Source: Variovorax sp. JS1663
GTDB taxonomy: Bacteria > Pseudomonadota > Gammaproteobacteria > Burkholderiales > Burkholderiaceae_C
DNA length: 64,000 nucleotides
Reading direction: 5' to 3'
NCBI RefSeq assembly: GCF_002157355.1
Contig: NZ_LYMK01000005.1
Location: forward strand, 62,001-126,000
The notes beneath the pieces are model-generated. The model was not told the origin of the DNA, did no database searches, and saw only the letters and a list, made by a program, of their open reading frames with translations. Both the position numbers and the translations under genes were made by a program. Positions within the stretch are counted from its first letter, which is position 1. Each line of letters begins with the position of its first letter. Shown here piece after piece: positions 1 through 10,952 of this stretch.

Positions 1-30
1 GCGCCGTGCAAAGGCGCTTGTTTGACATCA

Positions 31-1794
<1,764 letters not shown>

Positions 1795-1809
1795 GCGACC
1801 GAGGACCCA

Positions 1810-1833
1810 AAAAGGGCGCTGCGGCGCCCTTTT
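1810..1833. terminator. Rho-independent terminator between convergent genes
   Basis: A 10-bp stem (AAAAGGGCGC / GCGCCCTTTT) with a TGCG loop. It has A and T runs on either side, so it can serve both rhlE and the convergent ABC ATPase gene that ends at 1852. Confidence 0.9.
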
Positions 1834-1851
1834 CTCTTGCCGGGGCGCGGT

Positions 1852-2922
1852 TCAGTTCAGCCTGCGCCCGCTCTGCCGATCGAACAGGTGCGCACTGTCG
1901 GCGCGGATCGACAGGCCGACCTGGTCATCCGGCATCGCATTGACCCGCCCGTGCACCACCAGGCCGATGCGGGCCTCGCCGACCTGCACCAGCAGTTCGG
2001 TCTCGTTGCCGGTGGGCTCGACCACGATCACGCGCGCCGGCACGCCGCTGCCTGCATCGCCCAGGACGATGTCACCCGGTCGGATGCCGTAGTGCACCGC
2101 CTGCCCGTCGCCCGCCGCACCGGCAGCCGGCGCCGGCCAGTGCGCACCATGGGCCTCGACGAAACTGCCCGCGCCGTTGCGCCGCAGCACGCCCTCCACC
2201 ACGTTCATCGCCGGCGAGCCGATGAACTGCGCAACGAACAGGTTCTCGGGCCGGTCATAGAGCGCCAGCGGCGTGCCGATCTGCTCCACGATGCCGTCGT
2301 GCATCACCACGATGCGGTCGGCCATGGTCATCGCTTCGATCTGGTCGTGCGTCACGTAGACGGTGGTGGTCTTCAGCCGCTGGTGCAGCGCCTTGATCTC
2401 GGCACGCATCGCCACCCGGAGCTTGGCGTCCAGGTTGGACAGCGGCTCGTCGAACAGGAAGACCTTCGGGTCGCGCACGATGGCCCGCCCCATCGCCACG
2501 CGCTGGCGCTGCCCACCTGAAAGCTCGCGCGGGTAGCGCGCCAGCAGCGCGTCGAGGTTCAGTATCTTCGCCGCGTTGGCCACGCGCTGCTCGGTCAACG
2601 CCTTGTCCGCGTTGCGCAGGCGCAGGCTGAAGCCCATGTTCTCGCCCACCGTCATGTGCGGATAGAGCGCGTAGCTCTGGAACACCATCGCGATATCGCG
2701 GTCCTTGGACTCCAGCTCGTTCACCACGCGGCCGTCGATCAGGATCTCGCCGCCCGTGATGTCCTCCAGGCCGGCCAGCATGCGCAGCAGGGTCGACTTG
2801 CCGCAGCCCGAAGGCCCGACCAGCACCACGAACTCGCCGTCGGCGATGTCGAAGCCCAGGCCCTGGATGATCTCGGTCTTGCCGAAGGATTTCTTGACGT
2901 TGCGGAAGGAAACAGCTGCCAT
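1852..2922 (-). CDS. Sugar ABC transporter ATP-binding protein (UgpC/MalK type)
   Basis: The ATPase subunit of a CUT1-type carbohydrate importer, about 356 residues. Walker A (GPSGCGKST), the ABC signature ([14 protein letters not shown]), Walker B ([12 protein letters not shown]) and the switch histidine (VTHDQIEAM) are seen. A ~110-residue C-terminal OB/TOBE-like regulatory domain follows, giving the full MalK-family length. An upstream in-frame extension to 3120 reads through the intergenic repeat. The chosen ATG at 2922 has a GAGG ribosome site and begins the standard MAxVxxxNVxKxFG start. It is the last gene of the ABC operon, downstream of two permeases and the binding protein. Substrate specificity cannot be read from the sequence; the neighbours suggest a sugar or sugar acid. 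Confidence 0.93.
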   Translation of the reverse strand: MAAVSFRNVKKSFGKTEIIQGLGFDIADGEFVVLVGPSGCGKSTLLRMLAGLEDITGGEILIDGRVVNELESKDRDIAMVFQSYALYPHMTVGENMGFSLRLRNADKALTEQRVANAAKILNLDALLARYPRELSGGQRQRVAMGRAIVRDPKVFLFDEPLSNLDAKLRVAMRAEIKALHQRLKTTTVYVTHDQIEAMTMADRIVVMHDGIVEQIGTPLALYDRPENLFVAQFIGSPAMNVVEGVLRRNGAGSFVEAHGAHWPAPAAGAAGDGQAVHYGIRPGDIVLGDAGSGVPARVIVVEPTGNETELLVQVGEARIGLVVHGRVNAMPDDQVGLSIRADSAHLFDRQSGRRLN

Positions 2923-2985
2923 AGGAACCTCGAGTGACTCTTTTCGGGAACCACCGCGGAACCGGCTTTGCCGGGCCGCTGGTGT

Positions 2986-3035
2986 TGCCCCCTGGAAGGG
3001 GTTGGCGTAGCGACACGAAGTGCGCGAAGCCTGGG
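2986..3035. repeat. Intergenic repeat, copy 1
   Basis: A GC-rich segment (gccccctggaagggg..., then cacgaagtgcgcgaagcctggggg). It shares the core 'cacgaagtg...cgaagcctggggg' with segments at ~3893-3967 and ~11869-11936, where the order of the words varies slightly. It lies between the ABC ATPase and permease genes and looks like a dispersed REP-type element. Confidence 0.6.
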
Positions 3036-3037
3036 GG

Positions 3038-3889
3038 TTAGCTTTTGACCGCGCCGGCCGTGAGGCCGCCGACCATGTAGCGCTTGAAGGCGTAATAAAT
3101 GGCCGCGGGCGGCAGCGCATAGATCAGGCCGGTGGCCATCAGCAGTTCCCACGGCGAATCGTCGGCCGCGAGGAAGTTGCCCAGCGCCACCGCCAGCGTC
3201 ACGCTGCGGTCGTTGGACAGCAGCAGGAAGGCATAGAGGTATTCGTTCCAGGCCAAAAGCAGCGAGTAGGTGCCGACCGCCACGAGCGAGGGCACCATCA
3301 GCGGCAGGTACACCAGGCGGAACAGCTGCAGCGGCGATGCGCCGTCCATGCGAGCCGCTTCGTCCAGCTCGTAGGGCAGTTTGTCCGAGGCCTGCTTGAG
3401 CACCCAGATGCAGTACGGCGACGCGATGGTCACCATCGCCAGGATCAGCGACCACTGGCTGTTGAGCAGGCCATAGTTGCCCATGGTCTTGTACATGGGC
3501 ACGGCCAGGAAGGCAGCGGGAATGAAGTAGGTGAACAGCGCCATGTTCATCACCGTGCGCCCGCCGCGCACCTTCAGCCGGCTGATCGCGAAGGCCGCAG
3601 TGGTGGCGACGAAGAGCGTGAGCACCCCCACCGACAGCGCGATCAGCAGCGAATTGCCCAGTTGCACCCAGAAGTGGTCGAGATAGAAATGCTTCTGCTC
3701 GAACACGATGCGGAAGTTGCTCAGCGTCGGCGAGGTGGGCCACAGCCGCCCCGAAGTCGCGGAGTCGCGCGGCGAGATCGCGAACAGCACCATGTGGTAG
3801 ACCGGGATCAGCGTCCACAGCAGCACGGGGATGCCGATCAGCAGCAGCTTGGCCTCGGTTCCGATGGCCTTCATGCTGAGGCGTTTCAT
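3038..3889 (-). CDS. Carbohydrate ABC transporter permease (UgpE/MalG type)
   Basis: An inner-membrane permease of a CUT1 importer, 283 residues from the ATG at 3889, which has a GGAGGG ribosome site. About six hydrophobic segments are visible, starting with [19 protein letters not shown]. The EAA loop that contacts the ATPase is recognisable as '[24 protein letters not shown]'-like sequence near residues 180-205. A longer reading frame to 3949 runs through the intergenic repeat and is unlikely to be translated. It pairs with the second permease directly upstream in the operon. Confidence 0.92.
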   Translation of the reverse strand: MKRLSMKAIGTEAKLLLIGIPVLLWTLIPVYHMVLFAISPRDSATSGRLWPTSPTLSNFRIVFEQKHFYLDHFWVQLGNSLLIALSVGVLTLFVATTAAFAISRLKVRGGRTVMNMALFTYFIPAAFLAVPMYKTMGNYGLLNSQWSLILAMVTIASPYCIWVLKQASDKLPYELDEAARMDGASPLQLFRLVYLPLMVPSLVAVGTYSLLLAWNEYLYAFLLLSNDRSVTLAVALGNFLAADDSPWELLMATGLIYALPPAAIYYAFKRYMVGGLTAGAVKS

Positions 3890-3892
3890 TTC

Positions 3893-3967
3893 GCCCTCCG
3901 ACGAGCCGCCTCTGGGAGGGCGAGCCCCCTCGGAGCGCAGCGAGTACACGAAGTGACGAGCGTGGGG
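3893..3967. repeat. Intergenic repeat, copy 2
   Basis: Contains 'gggagggcgagccccctcgg' followed by 'cgagtacacgaagtgacgag' and 'cgtggggg'. It is related in words and order to the copies at ~2986 and ~11869 and fills almost the whole gap between the two permease genes. Confidence 0.6.
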
Positions 3968-3968
3968 G

Positions 3969-4847
3969 TCATTTCGACAACCTCTTCATCATGAAGTAGA
4001 CGAGTGGCAATACCAGCGGCATCGCCACCACGATCGAGGCCATCGACAGGTCCACCTGGTCCAGCCGCAGGTAGCGGATGCCCAGCGTCGCCAGCACGTG
4101 CGTGAGGTCGGCCGGCCCGCCGCCGGTCAGCAGGTAGACGCTGTTGAAATCACCCAGCGTCCAGATCATCGACAGGATGGTCGAAGTCAGGTAGAGCGTG
4201 CGCAGCGAAGGCCAGCTGATGAAGCGGAACTTCTGCCACGAACTGGCGCCGTCGACCGAGGCCGCCTCGTACTGCTCGCTCGGGATCGCCAGCCGCCCGG
4301 CCACAAGGATCAGCGTCCAGAAGGGCAGCGATTTCCAGATGTGCATCAGCATCGCGAAGCTCAGCGCCAGCGTCGGGTCGTTGAGCCAGTTGGGCCCGTC
4401 GGCGCCGGTCAGGCGGAAGATGGTGCTGTTGATCACGCCCCACTCCGGGTTGAGCATGAAGCGCACCGAGAGGATGGTGGGGATCGAGGGCATGGCCCAG
4501 GGCAGGATGAAGATGCCCGCCAGGATCTTGATCCACCAGCGCGACTGCACGAAGAAGCCCGAAAGCACCAGCGCCAGCAGCATCTTCACGTTGATCGCCA
4601 CCACCAGGAAGACCAGGGTGTTGATCACCGAGCGGAAGAAGATCGGGTCGTCCGCCAGGTGCACGTAGCTCTGCGGGTGCCGGGCCAGCCAGAGCCCATA
4701 GCACACCGGGTAGAGCACGAAGACCGCGAACACCAGCAGGTAGGGCGCGACCATCAGCCGCCCCCAGAACTGCCAGCGGCCCGGGCGTGCGGCGGCAGGC
4801 GCGGTGCCGGCGGCGGCGCCGGCCACGGCAGTTGCTGTGGAGCTCAT
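3969..4847 (-). CDS. Carbohydrate ABC transporter permease (UgpA/MalF type)
   Basis: The second permease of the CUT1 importer, 292 residues. An Ala/Pro-rich cytoplasmic N-terminus is followed by about six membrane segments (the first is LMVAPYLLVFAVFVLYPVCYGLWL). The EAA loop is 'EAASVDGASSWQKFRFISWPSL'-like, around residues 193-215. It lies immediately downstream of the solute-binding protein gene (22-nt gap) and upstream of the partner permease, the standard SBP-MalF-MalG-MalK order. Confidence 0.92.
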   Translation of the reverse strand: MSSTATAVAGAAAGTAPAAARPGRWQFWGRLMVAPYLLVFAVFVLYPVCYGLWLARHPQSYVHLADDPIFFRSVINTLVFLVVAINVKMLLALVLSGFFVQSRWWIKILAGIFILPWAMPSIPTILSVRFMLNPEWGVINSTIFRLTGADGPNWLNDPTLALSFAMLMHIWKSLPFWTLILVAGRLAIPSEQYEAASVDGASSWQKFRFISWPSLRTLYLTSTILSMIWTLGDFNSVYLLTGGGPADLTHVLATLGIRYLRLDQVDLSMASIVVAMPLVLPLVYFMMKRLSK

Positions 4848-4869
4848 GGCAGACCCCCTTTGTCGAAAC

Positions 4870-6246
4870 TCAGCGCGCGACAGTCTTGATGCGCTCGATC
4901 ATCTCGTCGACCGCCTTGTCCACCGGCACCTTGTCGTTGATCACGCGGTTCATCGTCTTGGCCCACACGTTCTCGTTGTTGAGCACGGTGAATTTGTAGT
5001 TCTTGGTGAACTCGAAAGGCACGGTGCCCGCGGCGTACTGGTTGAACACCGACAGGCGATGCGGGTCGGCCTTCCAGAATTCACGCGCCTGGCCGGCCTT
5101 GGTCACCGGGAACCAGCGGCCCAGCGAGCCTTCCACGTAGGGCGTGAGGTTCTCCTCCTGCATCAGGAAACTGACGAACTCCTTGGCACGGGCCTTGTTC
5201 TTCGCGTCCTTGAAGATCACGCCGGTCTTCACCGCCGTGCGGTAGACCATCTTGCTGCCGTCCGGCTTGCTCGGGAAGCCGGCCGTGCGGATCCGCTCGG
5301 TGAAGTTCTTCTTCGCTTCCTCGCGCTGCTCAGGCGTGAGCGAGGCATTGTTCATGTCGTCCAGCCACTTCGCGGCGATCGAGATGGTCGCGTTGTGCGT
5401 CATCACGGTGGTCTTGTTGTGGAAGGCGACGTTGTTGTCCGGGTCCTTCCAGCTGGTGGATGACGGCGGCGTGCAGCCCTTGGTGTAGGGCGCGGTGTAG
5501 TCGGTGATCGCGCCGATCAGCCCCTGGCGCACGCTCGGATCGTCCACCAGCAGCTTGCCGCTGTCGTTGACCAGCTTGACGTTGTAGGCGTCCATGAAGG
5601 TCAGGAAGGAATAGAAGGAGTCGCTCGAGTCCACGCCCATCGGCATGCCGATGCCGAAGGTGCGCTTGCCGCTCTTCTGGCGGCTGGCCGGCTGGACCTT
5701 GTCGCACCAGAAGGACCAGTACTCCTTCCAGGTGGTCGGGATGTCCGACTCCTTGAAGCCCGCCTCGGTCAGCATGTCGATCCAGTACTCGATGTGCATC
5801 GTCTGCTGCTTGATCGGGAAGGCGTAGTAGGCCTTCGACTTCGTCTGGTCGTTGTAGAGGAAGGTGGTCTCGACCGTGTTGGGCGCAAAGCGGTTCACCA
5901 TCGGCGAGAGCACGCTGCTGATGTCTTCCAACTTGCCGTCGAAAGCCCACTTGCCGGTGACCTGGAAGTCGTAGACGTCGGCATAGGCCACGTCGGGCGG
6001 ACTGCCCGAATCGAGCGCCGACACCGTCTTGGGGATCATGTCCTGCACCGGGTACTGCGACAGCTCGATTTTCACGTTCTTGTGCTTGTCTTCGAACTTC
6101 TTGATGGCTGCGAACAGCGCATCGTCCTCCGCCTTGTAGAAGCCCTTGACCCACCAGACGGTGAGCTTCTCCTGCGCGGCGGCCTGGCCGGCAACGGCCA
6201 GGCCCAATGCGGCCAGGACGGGGATCACGAGTGCCTTGAGTTTCAT
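4870..6246 (-). CDS. Extracellular sugar-binding protein of ABC transporter
   Basis: A periplasmic substrate receptor, 458 residues. It begins with a clear signal peptide (MKLKALVIPVLAALGLAVAGQAAAQ), and the mature part starts EKLTVWWVKGFY, typical of family 1 solute-binding proteins. The start at 6246 has an AGAGGAG ribosome site. The same frame stays open upstream to 6966 over the GntR gene, but only on the strand and phase of that overlap, not as coding sequence. As first gene of the ABC operon downstream of the GntR regulator, it is probably induced with the divergent sugar-acid catabolic genes. Confidence 0.92.
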   Translation of the reverse strand: MKLKALVIPVLAALGLAVAGQAAAQEKLTVWWVKGFYKAEDDALFAAIKKFEDKHKNVKIELSQYPVQDMIPKTVSALDSGSPPDVAYADVYDFQVTGKWAFDGKLEDISSVLSPMVNRFAPNTVETTFLYNDQTKSKAYYAFPIKQQTMHIEYWIDMLTEAGFKESDIPTTWKEYWSFWCDKVQPASRQKSGKRTFGIGMPMGVDSSDSFYSFLTFMDAYNVKLVNDSGKLLVDDPSVRQGLIGAITDYTAPYTKGCTPPSSTSWKDPDNNVAFHNKTTVMTHNATISIAAKWLDDMNNASLTPEQREEAKKNFTERIRTAGFPSKPDGSKMVYRTAVKTGVIFKDAKNKARAKEFVSFLMQEENLTPYVEGSLGRWFPVTKAGQAREFWKADPHRLSVFNQYAAGTVPFEFTKNYKFTVLNNENVWAKTMNRVINDKVPVDKAVDEMIERIKTVAR

Positions 6247-6320
6247 GCTTTGTCTCCTCTTCGGTTCGATGAAATGCTCGATCGACGAGCGGACTGGGAC
6301 GGAAAAAACGGGGCGCGGGC

Positions 6321-7067
6321 TCAGGCCGCGGCCTTGAGCCGGGGCGGCGCGCGGTTGACGCGCGGCAGGCGGCGGCGCGATTGCAGGACTTGCTCGATGT
6401 CCTCGCGCGCGCCCTCGATCAGCTTGAGGATGGCGCGCTCGGCACGCGCCGGATTGTGCGCGATCACCGCATCGAGCACCGCCCGGTGCAGCGGCAGCGA
6501 CTGGGCCGGGCCGTCCTTCTTGGCGGTGGAGAGCTCGAAGCTGGTGCGCAGCAGCGCATCCAGCGCCTTGCTCATCTGCGCCAGCATGCGGTTCTGCGCG
6601 GCCGCCAGCAGGCCGTGGTGGAAGCGCAGGTCGTTGCTCACGTAGTCGCCGCCCCGCTCGATCGCCGCCTTCATGCCGGCATAGGCTTCCTCGATCGCCG
6701 CGATGTCGGCATCGGTCGCGCGCTCGGCCGCCAGCCGCACGGCCGCCGGCTCCACCACGCGGCGCAGGTCCACCAGGTCGCGCAGGAATTCGGGCGTGAG
6801 CCCCACGCGCGACTGCCAGGTGATGACGTCGGGATCGAACCAGTTCCAGCGGTCTTCCGGCAGCACGCGCGTGCCGACCTTGGGGCCGGTGACGATCAGC
6901 CCCTTGGCCACCAGCGACTTCACCGCCTCGCGCACCACAGTGCGGCTGACGCCGAATTCCTCGCACAGCAGGGGCTCAGCCGGCATCGGCGCGCCCACCG
7001 CGTAGCGGCGCGAGACGATCGCCTCGCCCAGCAGGTCCAGCGTGCGGCCGTGGATGTTCTTGCTCAT
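6321..7067 (-). CDS. FadR/FCD-type GntR transcriptional regulator
   Basis: A DNA-binding repressor of 248 residues. Residues ~10-75 form the winged HTH (EEFGVSRTVVREAVKSLVAKGLI), and residues ~100-225 form an all-helical FCD ligand domain. The metal-site pattern D..R...E and later H residues (LRFHHGLL, LHRAVLDAV) is visible. It lies between the ABC transporter and the dehydrogenase gene, 9 nt downstream of the latter. Relatives usually control sugar-acid catabolism, so it is the likely regulator of this locus. A plausible operator is the palindrome at 9099-9108. Confidence 0.92.
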   Translation of the reverse strand: MSKNIHGRTLDLLGEAIVSRRYAVGAPMPAEPLLCEEFGVSRTVVREAVKSLVAKGLIVTGPKVGTRVLPEDRWNWFDPDVITWQSRVGLTPEFLRDLVDLRRVVEPAAVRLAAERATDADIAAIEEAYAGMKAAIERGGDYVSNDLRFHHGLLAAAQNRMLAQMSKALDALLRTSFELSTAKKDGPAQSLPLHRAVLDAVIAHNPARAERAILKLIEGAREDIEQVLQSRRRLPRVNRAPPRLKAAA

Positions 7068-7075
7068 GGAGATGC

Positions 7076-8035
7076 TCAGGCGTCCACGGGCGTGACGGGC
7101 GTGAGAAGTGGCGCACCCGCGAAATGCGCGCGCAGGTTGTCGAAGGTCAGCTGCGCCATGGCCTCGCGCGTCTGCCGGGTGCCGCTGGCCATGTGCGGCG
7201 TGAGCACGACGTTGGGCATGGCGCGCAGTGCTTCCGGTACCTGGGGCTCGGCCGCGAAGACGTCGAGCGCCGCGCCGGCGATCGTGCCTTTCTGCAGGGC
7301 ATCGATCAGCGCCGGCTCGTCGACCACGCTGCCGCGCGCGACGTTGATCAGGTACCCCTTCGGTCCCAGGGCCTCCAGCACGCGCGCATCGATCAGCCCA
7401 CGCGTGCCGGCGCCGCCGGGCGTGATGACGACCAGGAAATCGACCGCCTCGGCCAGCGCCACGGCGTCCGGGTGATAGCTGCCCTCGACGCCGGCGCGCG
7501 GCGAGCGCGCGGTGTAGGCGATCGACATGCCGAAGGCACGGGCGCGGTGCGCGATGGCCTGGCCGATGCGGCCGATGCCGACCAGCCCCAGCCGCGCGCC
7601 CGACACCTTGCGGGCGAGCGGGAACGGCCCCTGCGGCCATTGCCCCTCGCGCACGAAGCGGTCGGCCTGCGGGATGCGGCGGGCGATCGACAGCATCAGG
7701 CCGATGGCGAGGTCGGCCACGTCGTCGTTCAGCACCTCCGGCGTGTTGGTCACGGGCACCTTGCGCTCGTGCGCCGCAGGCACATCGACGCCGTCATAGC
7801 CCACGCCGAACACCGAGATCACTTCCAGGGCCGGCAACTGGTCCATCAGTGCGCGCGGCACCTTGGCCTCGCCGTTGGCGACCACCCCGCGGATGCGCGG
7901 CGCGGCCGCGGCAAAGGCGGCCGGGTCGCTCACGTGCGTGCGGTCGTGCACCACGTACTCTCGCTGCAGTGCCTCCATGAGGAAGGGCATCAGCGGCGCG
8001 ACGACCAGGACCTCCGGGCGCGACGAAACGCTCAT
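7076..8035 (-). CDS. D-isomer-specific 2-hydroxyacid dehydrogenase
   Basis: An NAD(P)-dependent 2-ketoacid reductase of the glyoxylate/hydroxypyruvate reductase group, 319 residues. The Rossmann motif LGLVGIGRIGQAIA (residues ~150-163), the catalytic Arg in NVARGSVVDEPAL, the Glu in DVFAAEP and the His in LTPHMASGT are visible. The start overlaps the stop of the upstream Bug gene (ATGA), so the two are translationally coupled. Within this locus it may reduce a 2-keto sugar acid, but the substrate is not shown by sequence. Confidence 0.9.
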   Translation of the reverse strand: MSVSSRPEVLVVAPLMPFLMEALQREYVVHDRTHVSDPAAFAAAAPRIRGVVANGEAKVPRALMDQLPALEVISVFGVGYDGVDVPAAHERKVPVTNTPEVLNDDVADLAIGLMLSIARRIPQADRFVREGQWPQGPFPLARKVSGARLGLVGIGRIGQAIAHRARAFGMSIAYTARSPRAGVEGSYHPDAVALAEAVDFLVVITPGGAGTRGLIDARVLEALGPKGYLINVARGSVVDEPALIDALQKGTIAGAALDVFAAEPQVPEALRAMPNVVLTPHMASGTRQTREAMAQLTFDNLRAHFAGAPLLTPVTPVDA

Positions 8036-9006
8036 GGCTTGATGCCCAGCTTCTGCACCAGTTGCTTGAAGAAGTCGTGGTCGCGCTGCATCGCCTGGCC
8101 GAAGGCCTCGGCATCGAGGTAGGCGAAACCGAGGTTCAGCTTCTCCAGTTGCTCGCGCAGCATCGGCTCGTCGGCCGCCTTGCGCGTGGCAGTGCGCAGC
8201 ACGGTCACGATGTCCGGCGGCGTGGCCTTGTGCACCGCCAGGCCGCGCCAGGTGCCGATCGACAGGTCGACCTTGCGCTCCTTCAGCGTGGGCACCTTGT
8301 CGAAGGCCTTGAGGCGCTGGTCGGCCATGACCGCCAGCATCTTGAGCTTGCCGCCCTGCACATGCGCGGCCACTTCGCCCGGGCTCACGGCCACCGCGTC
8401 GATGTGGCCGCCGAGCAGCGCCACCACGCCGGGTGCCGCGCCCTGGTAGGGCACGTGGTTGAACTTGACGCCGGCCTTGTCTTCCAGGCCCGCGGCAGCG
8501 AGATGCCAGATCGAGCCATTGCCCGAGTTGCCGACCTTGACTTCGCCCGGCTTGGCCTTCGCGGCGGCCAGGAACTCCTCGATGCTGTTCCAGGGTGCGT
8601 CGGCCTGCACGGTGATGGCGGCCGGATCGGCATTGAGCCGCGCGACCGGCTGGAAGTCGGCATAGGTGAACTTCGACAGGCCCAGGTGCGGCAGGATCAC
8701 CAGCTCGGCGATCACCACGCTGACCTTGTAGCCGTCGGGCTTGCCGTTGAGCACGTCGCTCATGCCGACCACGCCGCTGGCACCGGGCTTGTCGTTGACG
8801 ACCGCGGGTTGCGGCAGGTGCTTCTTCACCGCCTCGGCGAAGGCACGGGCCAGCGCGTCGGTGCCGCCGCCGGCGGAGGCCGGAACGACCAGCTCCACCG
8901 GCTTGATGGGATAGGTGTCCGCCAGCGCCGGCCAGGACATGGGAAGCACGGCGACGCCCAGGCCCTGAAGGACGCGGCGGCGCACGGTGTCGAAGGAACG
9001 GGGCAT
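8032..9006 (-). CDS. Bug-family (TctC-like) tripartite tricarboxylate transporter receptor
   Basis: A periplasmic solute receptor, 324 residues, with a Tat-like leader (RRRVLQGLG) and a hydrophobic segment ending in ALA. The family hallmarks are present: YPIKPVELVVPASAGGGTD, then NDKPGASG, and HVPYQGAAPGVVALLGGHID. No membrane TctA/TctB partners are encoded nearby, as is common for Bug proteins in Burkholderiales. It is the first gene of the minus-strand transcript, divergent from the dehydratase gene, and overlaps the dehydrogenase start by 4 nt. Confidence 0.92.
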   Translation of the reverse strand: MPRSFDTVRRRVLQGLGVAVLPMSWPALADTYPIKPVELVVPASAGGGTDALARAFAEAVKKHLPQPAVVNDKPGASGVVGMSDVLNGKPDGYKVSVVIAELVILPHLGLSKFTYADFQPVARLNADPAAITVQADAPWNSIEEFLAAAKAKPGEVKVGNSGNGSIWHLAAAGLEDKAGVKFNHVPYQGAAPGVVALLGGHIDAVAVSPGEVAAHVQGGKLKMLAVMADQRLKAFDKVPTLKERKVDLSIGTWRGLAVHKATPPDIVTVLRTATRKAADEPMLREQLEKLNLGFAYLDAEAFGQAMQRDHDFFKQLVQKLGIKP

Positions 9007-9098
9007 GGCTTTGTCTCCTGCTGCAGGCGGACTCGGCGCCGCCGCTTCTGTCTCGAAACGCTCTCGAAAAACTCGCCTCTCTTCGCGAAGCCGGACTT

Positions 9099-9108
9099 AT
9101 CATATGAT
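9099..9108. promoter_or_regulatory. Candidate GntR-family operator in divergent promoter region
   Basis: The perfect 10-bp palindrome ATCATATGAT sits in the 178-bp gap between the Bug gene and the IlvD/Edd gene. It has an AT-rich surround that contrasts with the GC-rich neighbourhood. FadR-type GntR regulators bind short AT-rich palindromes. The assignment to the local GntR is by position only. Confidence 0.5.
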
Positions 9109-9184
9109 GATTGAAAAAGCGGCCCGGCAGGACAAACCCTGATTCGCCGAGGCCCCGATTGGCAGCCATCCGGAGACAACGACG

Positions 9185-10921
9185 ATGAGCGATTCACGCC
9201 GCAAGCCCGCCCACGAACTGCGCAGCCAGCAATGGTTCGGCCGCCACGACCGCGACGGCTTCATCTACCGCAGCTGGGTCAAGGGCAAGGGTGTGCCACA
9301 CGACCAGTTCGACGGCCGCCCCGTCATCGGCATCTGCAACACCTTCAGCGAACTCACGCCCTGCAACTCGCACTTCCGCACGCTGGCCGAGCAGGTCAAG
9401 ATCGGCGTGTACGAGGCCGGCGGCTTCCCGCTCGAGTTCCCGGTGATGTCGCTGGGCGAGACACTGCTGCGCCCCACCGCCATGCTCTATCGCAACCTCG
9501 CCAGCATGGACGTGGAGGAAAGCATCCGCGCCAACCCGATCGACGGCGTGGTGCTGCTGATGGGCTGCGACAAGACCACCCCGGCGCTGATGATGGGCGC
9601 GGCCAGCGTGGACCTGCCCACCATCGGCGTCTCCGGCGGCCCCATGCTCTCGGGCAAGTGGCGCGGCCAGGAGCTCGGCAGCGGCACCGGCGTGTGGCAG
9701 ATGAGCGAGCAGGTGCGCGCCGGCACGCTCAAGCTGCAGGAGTTCTTCGAGGCCGAGAGCTGCATGCACCGCAGCCACGGCCACTGCATGACCATGGGCA
9801 CCGCCAGCACCATGGCCAGCATGGTCGAGTCGCTCGGGATCGGTCTGCCGGGCAACGCCGCCTATCCCGCGGTGGACGGGCGGCGCAACGTGCTGGCGCG
9901 CATGGCGGGCCGCCGCATCGTCGACATGGTCCACGAGGACCTGCTCATGTCGAAGATCCTGACACGCCAGGCGATCGAGAACGCGATCAAGGTCAACGCC
10001 GCCATCGGCGGCTCCACCAACCTGGTGATCCACCTGCTGGCGATCGCCGGGCGCATCGGCGTGGAGCTCTCGCTCGACGACTTCGACCGCCTCGCCTCCG
10101 AGCTGCCCTGCCTGCTGGATCTGCAGCCTTCCGGCCGGTACCTGATGGAGGACTTCTGCTACGCGGGTGGTCTGCCGGTCGTGATGAAGGAGATCGCGCA
10201 GCATCTGCACAGGGACATCGTCACCTCCACCGGGCAGAGCGTCTGGGACAACGTCAAGGACGCCGAGAACTACAACCCGCAGGTGATCCGGCCCCTGGCC
10301 ACGCCCTTCAAGGACAAGGCCGGCATCTGCGTGCTGCGCGGCAACCTCGCGCCCAACGGCGCCATCATCAAGCCCAGTGCGGCCACGCCCGAATTGCTGG
10401 TGCACAAGGGCCGCGCCGTGGTCTTCGAGAACGCGGACGACCTGCACCGGCGCATCGACGACGAGGCGCTGGACATCGACGAGCACTGCATCATGGTGCT
10501 GAAGAACTGCGGCCCCAAGGGCTACCCCGGCATGGCGGAGGCCGGCAACATGCCGCTGCCGCCCAAGGTGCTGCGCAAGGGCATCACCGACATGGTGCGC
10601 ATCAGCGACGCGCGCATGAGCGGCACCGCCTACGGCACCGTGGTGCTGCACACCGCGCCCGAGGCGGCCGCCGGCGGGCCGCTCGCGCTGGTGCAGAACG
10701 GCGACATCGTCGAGCTGGACGTTCCGAACCGGCGGCTGCACCTGCACGTGAGCGACGAGGAGCTGGCGCGCCGGCGCGCGCTGTGGAAGGCACCGGAACC
10801 GCCACTGGCCTCGGGCTACTGGAAGCTGTACGTCGACAACGTGCTGCAGGCCGACCAGGGCGCCGACCTCGGATTCCTGCGGGGCAAGCGGGGTTCCTTC
10901 GTTCCCAGGGACAATCACTGA
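9185..10921 (+). CDS. IlvD/Edd-family sugar-acid dehydratase
   Basis: An Fe-S cluster dehydratase, 578 residues, full family length. Visible family motifs are CNTFSELTPCNSHF, the cluster cysteine context GCDKTTPALMMGA, and SCMHRSHGHCMTMGTASTM with the second conserved cysteines. A C-terminal swivelling domain follows, with GPKGYPGMAE and RISDARMSGTAYG. The branch-point IlvD enzyme makes valine and isoleucine precursors. Here the DgoK/DgoA neighbours and the sugar transporter point instead to an aldonate substrate such as D-galactonate, L-arabonate or D-fuconate, forming a 2-keto-3-deoxy acid. It heads a plus-strand operon. Confidence 0.9.
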   Translation: MSDSRRKPAHELRSQQWFGRHDRDGFIYRSWVKGKGVPHDQFDGRPVIGICNTFSELTPCNSHFRTLAEQVKIGVYEAGGFPLEFPVMSLGETLLRPTAMLYRNLASMDVEESIRANPIDGVVLLMGCDKTTPALMMGAASVDLPTIGVSGGPMLSGKWRGQELGSGTGVWQMSEQVRAGTLKLQEFFEAESCMHRSHGHCMTMGTASTMASMVESLGIGLPGNAAYPAVDGRRNVLARMAGRRIVDMVHEDLLMSKILTRQAIENAIKVNAAIGGSTNLVIHLLAIAGRIGVELSLDDFDRLASELPCLLDLQPSGRYLMEDFCYAGGLPVVMKEIAQHLHRDIVTSTGQSVWDNVKDAENYNPQVIRPLATPFKDKAGICVLRGNLAPNGAIIKPSAATPELLVHKGRAVVFENADDLHRRIDDEALDIDEHCIMVLKNCGPKGYPGMAEAGNMPLPPKVLRKGITDMVRISDARMSGTAYGTVVLHTAPEAAAGGPLALVQNGDIVELDVPNRRLHLHVSDEELARRRALWKAPEPPLASGYWKLYVDNVLQADQGADLGFLRGKRGSFVPRDNH

Positions 10922-10952
10922 TCCGTCGACCTTGGCCCATCGCCCGAAGCCT